DNA of 64,000 nucleotides from Bacteroidota bacterium (GTDB taxonomy: Bacteria > Bacteroidota > Bacteroidia > B-17B0 > Aurantibacillaceae). The notes beneath the pieces are model-generated. The model was given only the letters and a program-made list of their open reading frames with translations. It was not told the origin of the DNA and made no database searches. Numbering within the stretch: position 1 is the first letter of the stretch; each line of letters starts with the position of its first letter. A program made the translations under genes and the position numbers. Shown here one piece after another: positions 7,766 to 16,143 of this stretch. The stretch spans positions 26,212-90,211 of the forward strand of contig JAIUNM010000015.1 in assembly GCA_020162035.1 (NCBI GenBank). Direction: 5' to 3'.

Positions 7766-8560
7766 TTAAAAACACTTTCGTAAAAATTTTTTAAGCGCTA
7801 AATGACTAACCATTGGAGATTCTAAAAAACCAAAATGTCCATCATGCTCTAAATACATTATTGTTGGATTTTTTAATAATTTACTTTGCTCAAATAAATT
7901 TTGTGGATTTAAAACATTATCATGTTCTCCAATTACCATCATAATTGGATATGTAACTAAACCTAAAATTAAATCTCTGCTTGGCCTGTCTTTCATTCCT
8001 CTTAATGAGGCAACAATGCCTTTTTTGTTTGTAGATTTTGCTATTTTAGTGGCAAACGCAATTTCGTTTTTAAGGTATTTTAAATTTTTTTTAGCAAATA
8101 AATTTTTGATCGTTTCTTTTGTATAAACAGTTCTGCTTTTTTTAACAAGTTCTATTGCACGTAACCTGTCTTTTTTTTTCTCTGAGCTATCTGCATAAGC
8201 GGTACTATGATATAAACACAATCCTTTTAAAGTATCGGGGTATAAATCTGCAAAAGCTAAAGCTGCATAACCACCCATACTATGGCCAATTATAACTACT
8301 TTTTTTAATCGTAAATAATCTAAAACTGTTTTAACACAATTTGCCATTAAATCCATACTATGAGCGTACCCATAATTGGCAGTATTGCCATGGCCAGGTA
8401 AATCAATTGCAATTACTCTATAGTTTTTACTCAAATAAGAGATTGTATCTTTCCAAATTTGGTGTGAACCTAGGAAACCATGCAGTAACACTACTACTCT
8501 ACCTTTTCCTTGGTCAAAAAAAGTTACAACATCTTTCTTAAATATGCATTGTTTTAGCAC
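7766..8560 (-). CDS. Alpha/beta-fold hydrolase
   Basis: A 264-residue serine hydrolase. The oxyanion region LLHGFLGS begins at residue 25, the nucleophile elbow is GHSMGG with Ser94, the acid is in GEHD and the catalytic His is in EHDGHFGF near the C-terminus. The substrate cannot be predicted. The start is a GTG at 8560 that shares its first base with the TAG of the aminopeptidase gene, so the two are translationally coupled. No signal peptide is seen, so it is probably cytoplasmic. Confidence 0.88.
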   Translation of the reverse strand: MLKQCIFKKDVVTFFDQGKGRVVVLLHGFLGSHQIWKDTISYLSKNYRVIAIDLPGHGNTANYGYAHSMDLMANCVKTVLDYLRLKKVVIIGHSMGGYAALAFADLYPDTLKGLCLYHSTAYADSSEKKKDRLRAIELVKKSRTVYTKETIKNLFAKKNLKYLKNEIAFATKIAKSTNKKGIVASLRGMKDRPSRDLILGLVTYPIMMVIGEHDNVLNPQNLFEQSKLLKNPTIMYLEHDGHFGFLESPMVSHLALKKFLRKCF

Positions 8561-9849
8561 TATTTATTCATTAATGCTTCAATTTCATCAGCCTCTAGAG
8601 GGATGTTTTTCATTAAATCTAACTGCCCTGTAGTTGTAATTAAAATATTATTTTCTAATCTTATACCTAGGTTTTCTTGAGGAATATAAATTCCTGGTTC
8701 AACAGTAAACACGTTGCCTGCTTGCATAGGCTCATGAAAGAAACCAACATCATGCACATCTAACCCTAAAAAATGACTGGTACCATGCATAAAATATTTT
8801 TTAAATGCGGGCCAATTTGGATTTTGGTTTTTTACGTCTTCAGGTTTTAATAAGTTTAATTTTAATAACTGCTCCGTCATTAATTCACCTACAGCTTTAT
8901 TATATTTTTCAAAAGTATTACCTGGTAAAAGCATTTTAGTTGCTTCTTTCATTACATGTAAAACTGCATTGTAAACCTCTTTTTGACGTTTTGTAAATTT
9001 TCCATTAACTGGCAAGCATCGTGTTAAATCGCTTGCATAATTTGCATATTCAGCAGCTGTATCTAATAAAATAACATCGCCATCTTTACATTGTTTATTG
9101 TTTTCAACATAATGTAAAACACAAGCATTTGCTCCGCTTGCAATAATAGGGCTGTATGCAAAACCCTGAGAGCGATTTTTTATAAATTCATGTATTAATT
9201 CTGCTTCAATTTCATATTCCCAAACTCCGGGTTTAATGTAATTTAGTAATCTTCTAAATCCTTTTTCTGTAATATCGCAAGCTTGTTGTATTAGTTCTAT
9301 TTCATAAGTGCTTTTTACAGCTCTAATTTTATGCATAATAGGTGCCGAACGCTGTATATTATGCAAAGGATACTTAGCAATAATGTTTTTGTTAAATCTT
9401 TTTTCGGCAGTTTCGGTTTCTATATATTGCCTTGTGTGTTCGTTTGCGTTTAAATAAATATTTTCGGCTTGATAAAAAAATGCTTTTGAAACTTTTTCAA
9501 ATTCGTGGTGCCAATATATATGCTCTATGCCACTTACTTGCCTAGCTTGATCTTTAGTAAGTTTTGCCCCTTCCCAAATTGCAATTATCTCACTTGTTTC
9601 TTTAATAAACAACACTTCTTTATGTTTACCATCTTTTACATCAGGATAAATCATTAAGATTGTATCTTCTTGGTCTATCCCGCTTAAATAAAATAAATCA
9701 GAATTTTGCCTAAAACCCATACTTCCATCTGCATTTGTAGGCATAATATCGTTACTTACAAAAATTGCAATAGAATTTGGCTTTAATAACGATTTAAATT
9801 TTTGACGACTATCAATAAATAAACTGGTGTGAATTTGATTGTATTTCAT
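8560..9849 (-). CDS. pepP: Xaa-Pro aminopeptidase (M24B family)
   Basis: A 429-residue aminopeptidase P that removes N-terminal residues preceding proline. It has the N-terminal creatinase-like domain (about 1-140) and the C-terminal pita-bread metallopeptidase domain. The metal ligands are visible in DTAAEYANYASDLTR, HGTSHFLGLDVHD, TVEPGIYIP and IRLENNILIT. Length and layout match the family. A TAAATTTG element (minus strand; plus 9875-9882) lies 26 bases before the ATG, although no clear -33 element is seen. Confidence 0.95.
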   Translation of the reverse strand: MKYNQIHTSLFIDSRQKFKSLLKPNSIAIFVSNDIMPTNADGSMGFRQNSDLFYLSGIDQEDTILMIYPDVKDGKHKEVLFIKETSEIIAIWEGAKLTKDQARQVSGIEHIYWHHEFEKVSKAFFYQAENIYLNANEHTRQYIETETAEKRFNKNIIAKYPLHNIQRSAPIMHKIRAVKSTYEIELIQQACDITEKGFRRLLNYIKPGVWEYEIEAELIHEFIKNRSQGFAYSPIIASGANACVLHYVENNKQCKDGDVILLDTAAEYANYASDLTRCLPVNGKFTKRQKEVYNAVLHVMKEATKMLLPGNTFEKYNKAVGELMTEQLLKLNLLKPEDVKNQNPNWPAFKKYFMHGTSHFLGLDVHDVGFFHEPMQAGNVFTVEPGIYIPQENLGIRLENNILITTTGQLDLMKNIPLEADEIEALMNK

Positions 9850-9874
9850 TGCGAATAATATTGTTTAAAATTAG

Positions 9875-9882
9875 CAAATTTA
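9875..9882 (-). promoter_or_regulatory. Possible -7 element for pepP
   Basis: The minus strand reads TAAATTTG here, a perfect TAnnTTTG match 26 bases from the pepP start. No TTG lies at the expected distance upstream, so support is partial. Confidence 0.4.
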
Positions 9883-9929
9883 TTTTTTAAAACAGTAATT
9901 TAAACTTGCTTTGTTTGGTTTTTATGGCT

Positions 9930-11882
9930 TTAATTGCCTAAATATTTAATATTTTTTATAAGATATTTAATATCTGTGTTGATTTGATAATCTTTTGCGT
10001 AATTAAAAAATTGAGTATTATAATTATTAACTAAATTATTTTTATTATTATCATCTATAGGTAATAAAACTGATGGTTTTATTGAAGGCAAATCTTTACG
10101 ATTGAGTTTACCAAAACCTATCCAAGTATATGAACCAAATAAAACTAAAAAACAATTTTTAATAAAATTTAATTTATTGTTTTGAACAAAAATAAAAATC
10201 CAAAAAAACAAAAGTAAAATAAGCGATACTGAAATATCTAATAATCTTTTTGCGCGTTTATTTTCTGGCCTACCAATATTATTAATATCAATTATATATA
10301 AATCACCAGCAGTATCAATACTATTACTGCCAATTATACTTAAACTTTGTGGAGGAGCAATTTTAAATTCAACGCCCTTAGTTACTAAAGTTACCATATG
10401 ATCAATTATATTTTTTGATGAAATATCTTTTGCACAAAAAATTATTTCAGTTATACCATGTATATCAATAACTTCGCTTATTTGATGAAAATGGCCAATA
10501 TAGTTTTTGTTTTTAACACCATTATTTTCGTTACTTATAAAACCAATAAAATTAGTTTTAATATTGGTTTGTTTTAGTAAATCATAAACGCGTTCAAACT
10601 CAGTTTCGCTACCAATTATTGCAATTTTATTAACCGTATTTGCGTTAAACCATTTAAATTTTTTAATACCTATAACATTATATAATACACGTGTTAAAAT
10701 ATAAATTAATAAAGTTGTAAGCGAACCTATTAAAATTAATGCTCTAGAAAAACGATAAAACTCTGGAAGTAAAGAATAAATTACTAAAATAAATCCCATA
10801 CCAGTAAGCACGCCTCTTATTAATTTTCCTAATTTTAAAGGACTATCGTAACCCCCACTAAAATAAGTAAAAGTCATCCAAATTAAAGTGTATAATGGAA
10901 AAAAAACATTGATAATTTCTTGGCTATAAAAATTTGGATAAAGTTTAAAATTAATTTCGTAAAGGTTTTTACACAAATACAAGTTAGCTAAGATTATTAT
11001 AAAATCAATAGCCGGAAAAAACAATTGCTTAATTAAACGTGCAGAAATAGCCATTAGCGCGCGTAAGTATATTGCTAAATGAATAAGTACATTAAATAAT
11101 TTGGCGTTACTTTGGCTAAAGTGTTTATTAGCAAAAATAGCCATTGCTTTATAAAATACTATTACATAATTAACACTACTTTTTTTTGTGCTTTCGCCTT
11201 TATAATGAATAATGCTACTATCGGCAAAATAATAATTTTTGTACCCTGCCTGTGTAATTCTATAACTTAAGTCTATATCTTCTCCATACATAAAAAAAGT
11301 TTCATCTAACAAACCTATTTTATCTAAAACAGTTTTTCGCATTAACATAAAAGCACCACTAAGAACAGCAACTTCATGTGTTTTGTTTTTATCTAAATAC
11401 GTTAAATGATACTGACCAAATTTTTTTGAATTTGGGAAGAGTTTTGATAAACCAAATATTTTATAAAAAGCAACCGCAGGAGTTGGCAAACCACGTTTAC
11501 TTTCGGGTAAAAAATTTCCTTTACCATCAAGCATTTTAATTCCTAAACCTCCTGCTTCATTATGGTTATCCATGAACATTAATGTTTTGGCAAAAGTATC
11601 TTCTTGTACAATTGTATCGGGGTTAAGTAGTAAAATATATTCGCCAGTTGCTTGTTTAATTGCCTGATTGTTGGCAACAGAAAAACCTGTATTTATCTGA
11701 TTTGCAATTAATTTAACTTGAGGGAATTTTTCTTTTAATAAGGAAATGCTTCCATCAACAGAATTATTATCCACAAGAAATACTTCTGCCTTAATATCTT
11801 TAAGCGACTTAAAAACAGAAAACAAACATTGCTCAAGGAAATGTTTTACATTATAATTAACTATAATTATAGATAATTTCAC
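9930..11882 (-). CDS. GT2 glycosyltransferase fused to a membrane/Rossmann scaffold of sugar-phosphate transferases
   Basis: A 650-residue protein in three parts. Residues 1 to about 245 are a GT2 transferase of the rhamnosyltransferase type (IIVNYNV, LLLNPDTIV at 85-93, MYGEDIDLSYR at 198-208). Residues about 260-400 hold five or six membrane helices. Residues about 417-540 are a Rossmann domain (VNKIAIIGSETEFERVYDLL) as found in the N-terminal half of WcaJ-like polyprenyl sugar-phosphate transferases. KRAKRLLDISVSLI at 542-555 resembles the entry to their catalytic domain, but the catalytic core is missing and only a short FGSYTWIGF/LPSIKPSVL end remains. It probably adds a sugar to a lipid-linked glycan. 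The donor is unknown. Confidence 0.8.
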   Translation of the reverse strand: MKLSIIIVNYNVKHFLEQCLFSVFKSLKDIKAEVFLVDNNSVDGSISLLKEKFPQVKLIANQINTGFSVANNQAIKQATGEYILLLNPDTIVQEDTFAKTLMFMDNHNEAGGLGIKMLDGKGNFLPESKRGLPTPAVAFYKIFGLSKLFPNSKKFGQYHLTYLDKNKTHEVAVLSGAFMLMRKTVLDKIGLLDETFFMYGEDIDLSYRITQAGYKNYYFADSSIIHYKGESTKKSSVNYVIVFYKAMAIFANKHFSQSNAKLFNVLIHLAIYLRALMAISARLIKQLFFPAIDFIIILANLYLCKNLYEINFKLYPNFYSQEIINVFFPLYTLIWMTFTYFSGGYDSPLKLGKLIRGVLTGMGFILVIYSLLPEFYRFSRALILIGSLTTLLIYILTRVLYNVIGIKKFKWFNANTVNKIAIIGSETEFERVYDLLKQTNIKTNFIGFISNENNGVKNKNYIGHFHQISEVIDIHGITEIIFCAKDISSKNIIDHMVTLVTKGVEFKIAPPQSLSIIGSNSIDTAGDLYIIDINNIGRPENKRAKRLLDISVSLILLLFFWIFIFVQNNKLNFIKNCFLVLFGSYTWIGFGKLNRKDLPSIKPSVLLPIDDNNKNNLVNNYNTQFFNYAKDYQINTDIKYLIKNIKYLGN

Positions 11883-11918
11883 CTACTTATAACGTTTAAA
11901 GTGCTAAAATAATTATAA

Positions 11919-11948
11919 TTGGAATACTAATTTTATTTTTTATCTTTG
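11919..11948 (+). promoter_or_regulatory. Promoter for tRNA-Arg
   Basis: TTG at 11919-11921 and TATCTTTG at 11941-11948 are 19 bases apart. The -7 element abuts a minus-strand TAAGTTTG (plus 11949-11956) that may serve the divergent glycosyltransferase gene, giving a back-to-back pair; the minus-strand one lacks a clear -33. Confidence 0.7.
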
Positions 11949-11987
11949 CAAACTTAATTATTAGAAATTTTATTTAATAATTTGTGC

Positions 11988-12061
11988 GGTCCCATAGCTC
12001 AACTGGATAGAGCAACGGTTTTCTAAACCGTAGGTCGCAGGTTCGAGTCCTGCTGGGACTA
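11988..12061 (+). tRNA. tRNA-Arg (anticodon TCT)
   Basis: Acceptor GGTCCCA (11988-11994) pairs with TGGGACT (12054-12060) with G-U at 1:72. The D arm has GCTCAACTGGATAGAGC; the anticodon stem is ACGGT/ACCGT with TCT at 12022-12024; the T arm holds GTTCGAGTC. The CCA end is not encoded. Confidence 0.97.
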
Positions 12062-12070
12062 CAAAATGAA

Positions 12071-12100
12071 AAAAGAGAGCGTATTTTGCTCTCTTTTTCG
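12071..12100 (+). terminator. Terminator after tRNA-Arg
   Basis: AAAAGAGAGC (12071-12080) pairs with GCTCTCTTTT (12088-12097) around a seven-base loop, followed by T residues. From here to 12305 (about 200 bases) I see no gene. Confidence 0.8.
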
Positions 12101-12305
12101 TTTAATATAACCTCGTAACAGTTTTTTAAAGCTCCATTATAATATTTAATTATTAGTTGCACTTTGTTTTTTATTTTCTAAATTCTAATTCATTTTATTT
12201 AAATTCCAAATTAACCTAGTTTAATTAATCTTTTTATTTTGTATTATTTATTTAGATAATTTAAAGTTTTGTGTTTATCTTTAGGTAGTAACTCCATTTT
12301 TTACT

Positions 12306-12866
12306 TTATTTTAAAGGAGGCCAAACACTGCTTAAGTTAGGATCTTCTGGCATATAAACAACCCAAACACCATCACCTACTTGCTTTATATTATTTATAG
12401 GATCAAAAATATTTCCAACTTGCCCTGTTAGTGTTTTTCCGTTTGCATTAAAACTAAACGTTACTTCTAATGGATGCTTACCGTTAATTGTTTTTGAACG
12501 ATCAAATTCAATTGAAGTTATTTCTCCTTTAACTGCAATACCATCTTTTAAAGGAATTAATTCTTCGTTAGCTTCTTTAAGTCCTTTTTTCCATAAAATA
12601 ATTCCAATAATTGGAAAAATAACTGTCCAAAAAAATGGAACTGTAAAAATAATACCAATCATTGTGTAAACGTTTCCTGTATATTTTATTCGCCTAATAA
12701 ATTTTGCAGGTATATCTCTTGGTGCTAATGGGGGTTTAGGCCCTATATCATTTATTACTTTTTGATACTCTAATGTTCCTCCACAATTAGAGCAGTTAGA
12801 AATAGTTGAATTAAGAAATTCTGACCTGCACCAAGGGCATTTAGTTATATTTGAAATTTTTGACAT
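12306..12866 (-). CDS. Zinc-ribbon membrane protein, DUF3592-like C-terminus
   Basis: A 186-residue protein. Residues 9-29 hold a zinc ribbon with two CxxC knuckles (CPWC and CSNC). Two hydrophobic segments follow at about 65-100, and the C-terminal half (about 105-180) resembles the DUF3592-type beta domain found in small membrane proteins of unknown function. The function is not known. A TATATTTG -7 element (plus 12871-12878) sits so close to the ATG that the transcript could have almost no leader. Confidence 0.65.
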   Translation of the reverse strand: MSKISNITKCPWCRSEFLNSTISNCSNCGGTLEYQKVINDIGPKPPLAPRDIPAKFIRRIKYTGNVYTMIGIIFTVPFFWTVIFPIIGIILWKKGLKEANEELIPLKDGIAVKGEITSIEFDRSKTINGKHPLEVTFSFNANGKTLTGQVGNIFDPINNIKQVGDGVWVVYMPEDPNLSSVWPPLK

Positions 12867-12870
12867 ATAT

Positions 12871-12878
12871 CAAATATA
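12871..12878 (-). promoter_or_regulatory. Possible -7 element directly before the zinc-ribbon gene
   Basis: The minus strand reads TATATTTG, ending five bases before the start codon at 12866. No TTG lies at the usual upstream distance, so the call is tentative. Confidence 0.35.
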
Positions 12879-12906
12879 ATAAATTTGAAATATAAAAATT
12901 ATATAA

Positions 12907-13641
12907 TTAAAGTTTAAGCCCTAAGTTTAAACCAATGTGTAAATTATTTGTAAATAATGAATTTGCGCTGTAATTGGTTTGAAAACTATATGGCGAAAAA
13001 TTAGCACGACACATTAATTCTACAAAAAAACCAGAGTTAGAAGTTTCGTGATTATTTTTTTGAAAACCTAAATTAAACTGCAAGCCACTATTTAATGAAT
13101 TAATAAATAGAGGATTTTTAAAATTTAATTTTACATTTTCTTTAATTAAAGTATTACCATTTAAAGTAACCAAATTATTAGCGGGCAATAAATATCTAAA
13201 GTTATATCCTAAGCTAAAATAGGGGCTAAACAAGGCTTCTTTGTCAGATAAAAAAGAATATTTAAAAACTATTGGTAAACAAATTTCATGAATGGTTAAA
13301 CTATATTTATAAGAAAACGATTTATCATATAGTTTAATAGAATCGGGTTCAAAATAGTAACTATTAAAGTTTAAGCCATGATAAAAATATTCTAAACCAA
13401 ACATAAATGAAGTTTGTTTTCTAAAATCCAAATAAAATTCGGTTTTGTAACTAAACAACACAGCGGCTCTGGGAGATGGATTAATTGCGTGATTTGTGTT
13501 TATTCTATAAAACCCATAAAAAGCTCCTAAGCCAAATCTATTAACTATATTTTTTTGTTTACGTTTTAATGGGAAAGAATAAACTGACAATGTTGAACAA
13601 AGCAAAAACAAAGAAATAATATATTTAATATTACGTTTCAA
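12907..13641 (-). CDS. Putative outer-membrane beta-barrel protein
   Basis: A 244-residue protein with a signal peptide (residues 5-23) followed by alternating hydrophobic and aromatic strands such as FMFGLEYFYHGLNF, FSLGYNFRYLL and LHIGLNLGLKL, ending in a C-terminal strand. This pattern resembles the PorT-like/OMP_b-brl barrels of Bacteroidota, but I do not recognise a specific family. The start is a TTG one base after the stop of the upstream SDR gene, so it is probably coupled to it. Confidence 0.6.
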   Translation of the reverse strand: MKRNIKYIISLFLLCSTLSVYSFPLKRKQKNIVNRFGLGAFYGFYRINTNHAINPSPRAAVLFSYKTEFYLDFRKQTSFMFGLEYFYHGLNFNSYYFEPDSIKLYDKSFSYKYSLTIHEICLPIVFKYSFLSDKEALFSPYFSLGYNFRYLLPANNLVTLNGNTLIKENVKLNFKNPLFINSLNSGLQFNLGFQKNNHETSNSGFFVELMCRANFSPYSFQTNYSANSLFTNNLHIGLNLGLKL

Positions 13642-13642
13642 A

Positions 13643-14401
13643 TTAGTTTTTACGGATATTAATGGTTGAGTTAGCTTGTGCAGTTGGCATTATTACAACA
13701 TCATTAATGTTTACATGTGCTGGTCTATTAAAAATCCAGAATACAGTTTCTGCAATATCCTCAGGTTTTAAAGGCACAATGCCTTCATATACTTTTTTTG
13801 CTCTATCAATATCGCCATCAAATCTAACAATGCTAAATTCGGTTTCAACCATACCTGGGTTTACTGAACTAACTTTAATATTATAAGGTAATAAATCTAT
13901 TCGCATAGCTTTATTTAAAGCATCTACTGCATGTTTAGTGGCGCAATACACATTCCCATTTGGATAAACTTCTTTACCAGCTATTGATCCTATATTAATA
14001 ATATGACCAAATGTTTTTTGTTCAATCATCCAATTACTAATTTCTTTAGTAATATAAAGTAAACCTTTAACATTGGTATCTATCATACTTTCCCAATGTT
14101 TTAATTCGCCATTTTGAATGGTGCTTAAACCTGCTGCTAATCCAGCATTATTAATTAAAACATCAACATTTATGTTATTATTTTTTAAATTATTAATTGC
14201 ATTTTTTACTTCAACTTGATTTTGAATATCAAAATTTAAACTTGTAACAACAACTCCAAATTCTTTCTCTAATTGATTTTTAATAGAATTTAGTCTTTCT
14301 ATTCTTCGTCCGGTTATTACAATATTATATTTGTTTTTTGCAAATAATTTTGCGCATGCTAAACCAATGCCTGATGTTGCGCCAGTAATTAAAACTGTCA
14401 T
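13643..14401 (-). CDS. Short-chain dehydrogenase/reductase
   Basis: A 252-residue classical SDR. The NADP-binding TGATSGIG starts near residue 6, NNAG is at about 86-89, and the catalytic Ser/Tyr/Lys are in NIGSIAG and YCATKHA. The motif set and length resemble the YdfG-type 3-hydroxy acid dehydrogenases, but substrate assignment by family alone is unsafe. It starts two bases after the permease stop. Confidence 0.85.
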   Translation of the reverse strand: MTVLITGATSGIGLACAKLFAKNKYNIVITGRRIERLNSIKNQLEKEFGVVVTSLNFDIQNQVEVKNAINNLKNNNINVDVLINNAGLAAGLSTIQNGELKHWESMIDTNVKGLLYITKEISNWMIEQKTFGHIINIGSIAGKEVYPNGNVYCATKHAVDALNKAMRIDLLPYNIKVSSVNPGMVETEFSIVRFDGDIDRAKKVYEGIVPLKPEDIAETVFWIFNRPAHVNINDVVIMPTAQANSTINIRKN

Positions 14402-14403
14402 AT

Positions 14404-16125
14404 TTAATTTGTTGAGTTTTTTGCTAGTTTACTATTACGATAACCGTATAAAAAATAAATAATTAATCCTATTGCTAACCAAACTGTAAAATATAACCAG
14501 TTTTTATACCCTAATTGAGATAACATGTAAAAACAACAAAGCAAACCCAAAACAGGAATTAATGAAAATTTATGTTTAAACGATAAAAAAGAAATGATTG
14601 CAAAACCAACAATAAAAGAATACATAGGCAATTTCATAAAAAAGGCATTTAACGATTCCCATTTTATATAATAAAGTGTTGTATCAGAAAATTTAGTGAA
14701 TGCTAAAACAAGAAACAAAATAAATAATGATGGTATGATAAATTGAGAATTTACATAAGGTGTTTTAAATTTTGAAGGCGGTGCGCTTGGATCCATTCTT
14801 AATTTTAATACCCCACCACACACTAAACAAAAAGCAAATAATGTTCCTGCCGAACAAATGTCTGTAACCATATTAATATCAACAAAAAATATAGGTACAG
14901 CAACTAATATGCCTGTAAATATAGTTGAAAATGAAGGTGTTTTATATTTGGGATGAATTTTAGAAAACGCAGGGGGTAAAAGACCATCTCTACTCATACT
15001 CATCCATATACGAGGCTGCCCAAGTTGAAAAACAAGCATTACACTTGCCATTGCAATTACTGCACTTACAGCAATTACACCGCTTAGCCAATTTAAATCT
15101 TTAATTTTTTCGAATACATAAGCTAAGGGGTCGCCAACGGCAAGCTCGTTATATTTAACCATGCCAGTAATAACTAAGGCAATAGCAACATATAAAATTG
15201 TACAAATAATTATAGAATATAAGATTCCTCTTGGCATATCTTTTTGAGGGTTTTTACATTCTTCGGCTGTAGTACTTATAGCATCAAATCCAATATATGC
15301 AAAAAAAACAGCACTTATTCCTTTTAATAAACCTCCTATTCCATTAGGTAAAAAAGGATTCCAGTTAGATGTATTTATGTAAAATGCACCCACAACAATT
15401 ACTAAAATTACAATTGCAATTTTAATTAAAACCATTATATTACTTGCATTTCTACTTTCTTTAATACCACGGTACACAAGTACTGTAATAATTAAATTGA
15501 TAATTAGTGCAGGTAAATCAAAAATTATACGAGTGCCAAATAGTTTAGGCGCATTACTGTATGCTAAAAATCCTTCAACTAAACCAGAGTGCTCACTTGC
15601 TTGTATTTCTTCTAATGATAAACCTCCAACTAATAAAGAAAAAACTTTAATATAATGTTCTTTTGCAGTAAAGTAATCTAAACACAACCATTCTTGTACC
15701 CTATACGGCGTAGTATTATTAATTAAAGATGTAAAATAATCACTCCAACTTAATGCAACAGTAACATTTCCAATAGCATATTCCATAATTAGAGCCCAAC
15801 CAATAATCCATGCAAATAACTCACCAAAAGCAACATAACTGTAGGTATATGCACTACCACTTACTGGTAATAACGAAGCAAATTCTGCATAAGCAAATGC
15901 AGCAAAACTACAAGCTAATGCAGTAAAAATAAATAAAAATATAACTCCTGGCCCACCATCAGCACTTGCTTTACCAATTGTAGAAAATATTCCTGCTCCA
16001 ATAATGGCAGCAATACCAAAAGCAGTTAAATCTTTTACACCTAAATGCTTGGCTAAAGAATTACCATTTTGTGAATTTGCATTTTGCAAAATACCATCTA
16101 TACTCTTTTTTCTAAATAGACTCAT
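14404..16125 (-). CDS. APC-family amino acid permease
   Basis: A transporter of about 573 residues with 12-14 membrane helices. Helix 1 carries the family motif GIAAIIGAGIFSTIGKAS, and FFAYIGFDAISTTAEE matches helix 6 of cationic amino acid transporters (CAT-like APC). It probably imports amino acids through the inner membrane. I chose the ATG at 16125 (MSLFRKKSIDG), the usual beginning in this family, rather than the in-frame TTG at 16143 that touches the previous gene. Confidence 0.88.
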   Translation of the reverse strand: MSLFRKKSIDGILQNANSQNGNSLAKHLGVKDLTAFGIAAIIGAGIFSTIGKASADGGPGVIFLFIFTALACSFAAFAYAEFASLLPVSGSAYTYSYVAFGELFAWIIGWALIMEYAIGNVTVALSWSDYFTSLINNTTPYRVQEWLCLDYFTAKEHYIKVFSLLVGGLSLEEIQASEHSGLVEGFLAYSNAPKLFGTRIIFDLPALIINLIITVLVYRGIKESRNASNIMVLIKIAIVILVIVVGAFYINTSNWNPFLPNGIGGLLKGISAVFFAYIGFDAISTTAEECKNPQKDMPRGILYSIIICTILYVAIALVITGMVKYNELAVGDPLAYVFEKIKDLNWLSGVIAVSAVIAMASVMLVFQLGQPRIWMSMSRDGLLPPAFSKIHPKYKTPSFSTIFTGILVAVPIFFVDINMVTDICSAGTLFAFCLVCGGVLKLRMDPSAPPSKFKTPYVNSQFIIPSLFILFLVLAFTKFSDTTLYYIKWESLNAFFMKLPMYSFIVGFAIISFLSFKHKFSLIPVLGLLCCFYMLSQLGYKNWLYFTVWLAIGLIIYFLYGYRNSKLAKNSTN

Positions 16126-16143
16126 GAGGACTCTAAGATACAA

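Noticed and set aside
11974..12162. 62-codon minus-strand frame containing SRTRTCDLRFRKPLLYPVELW-like sequence
   Set aside because: It is the antisense of tRNA-Arg and its flanks, a well-known false protein in databases.
12101..12305. Minus-strand frame of 17 codons starting with MELLPKDK
   Set aside because: Too short, without a promoter or family resemblance.
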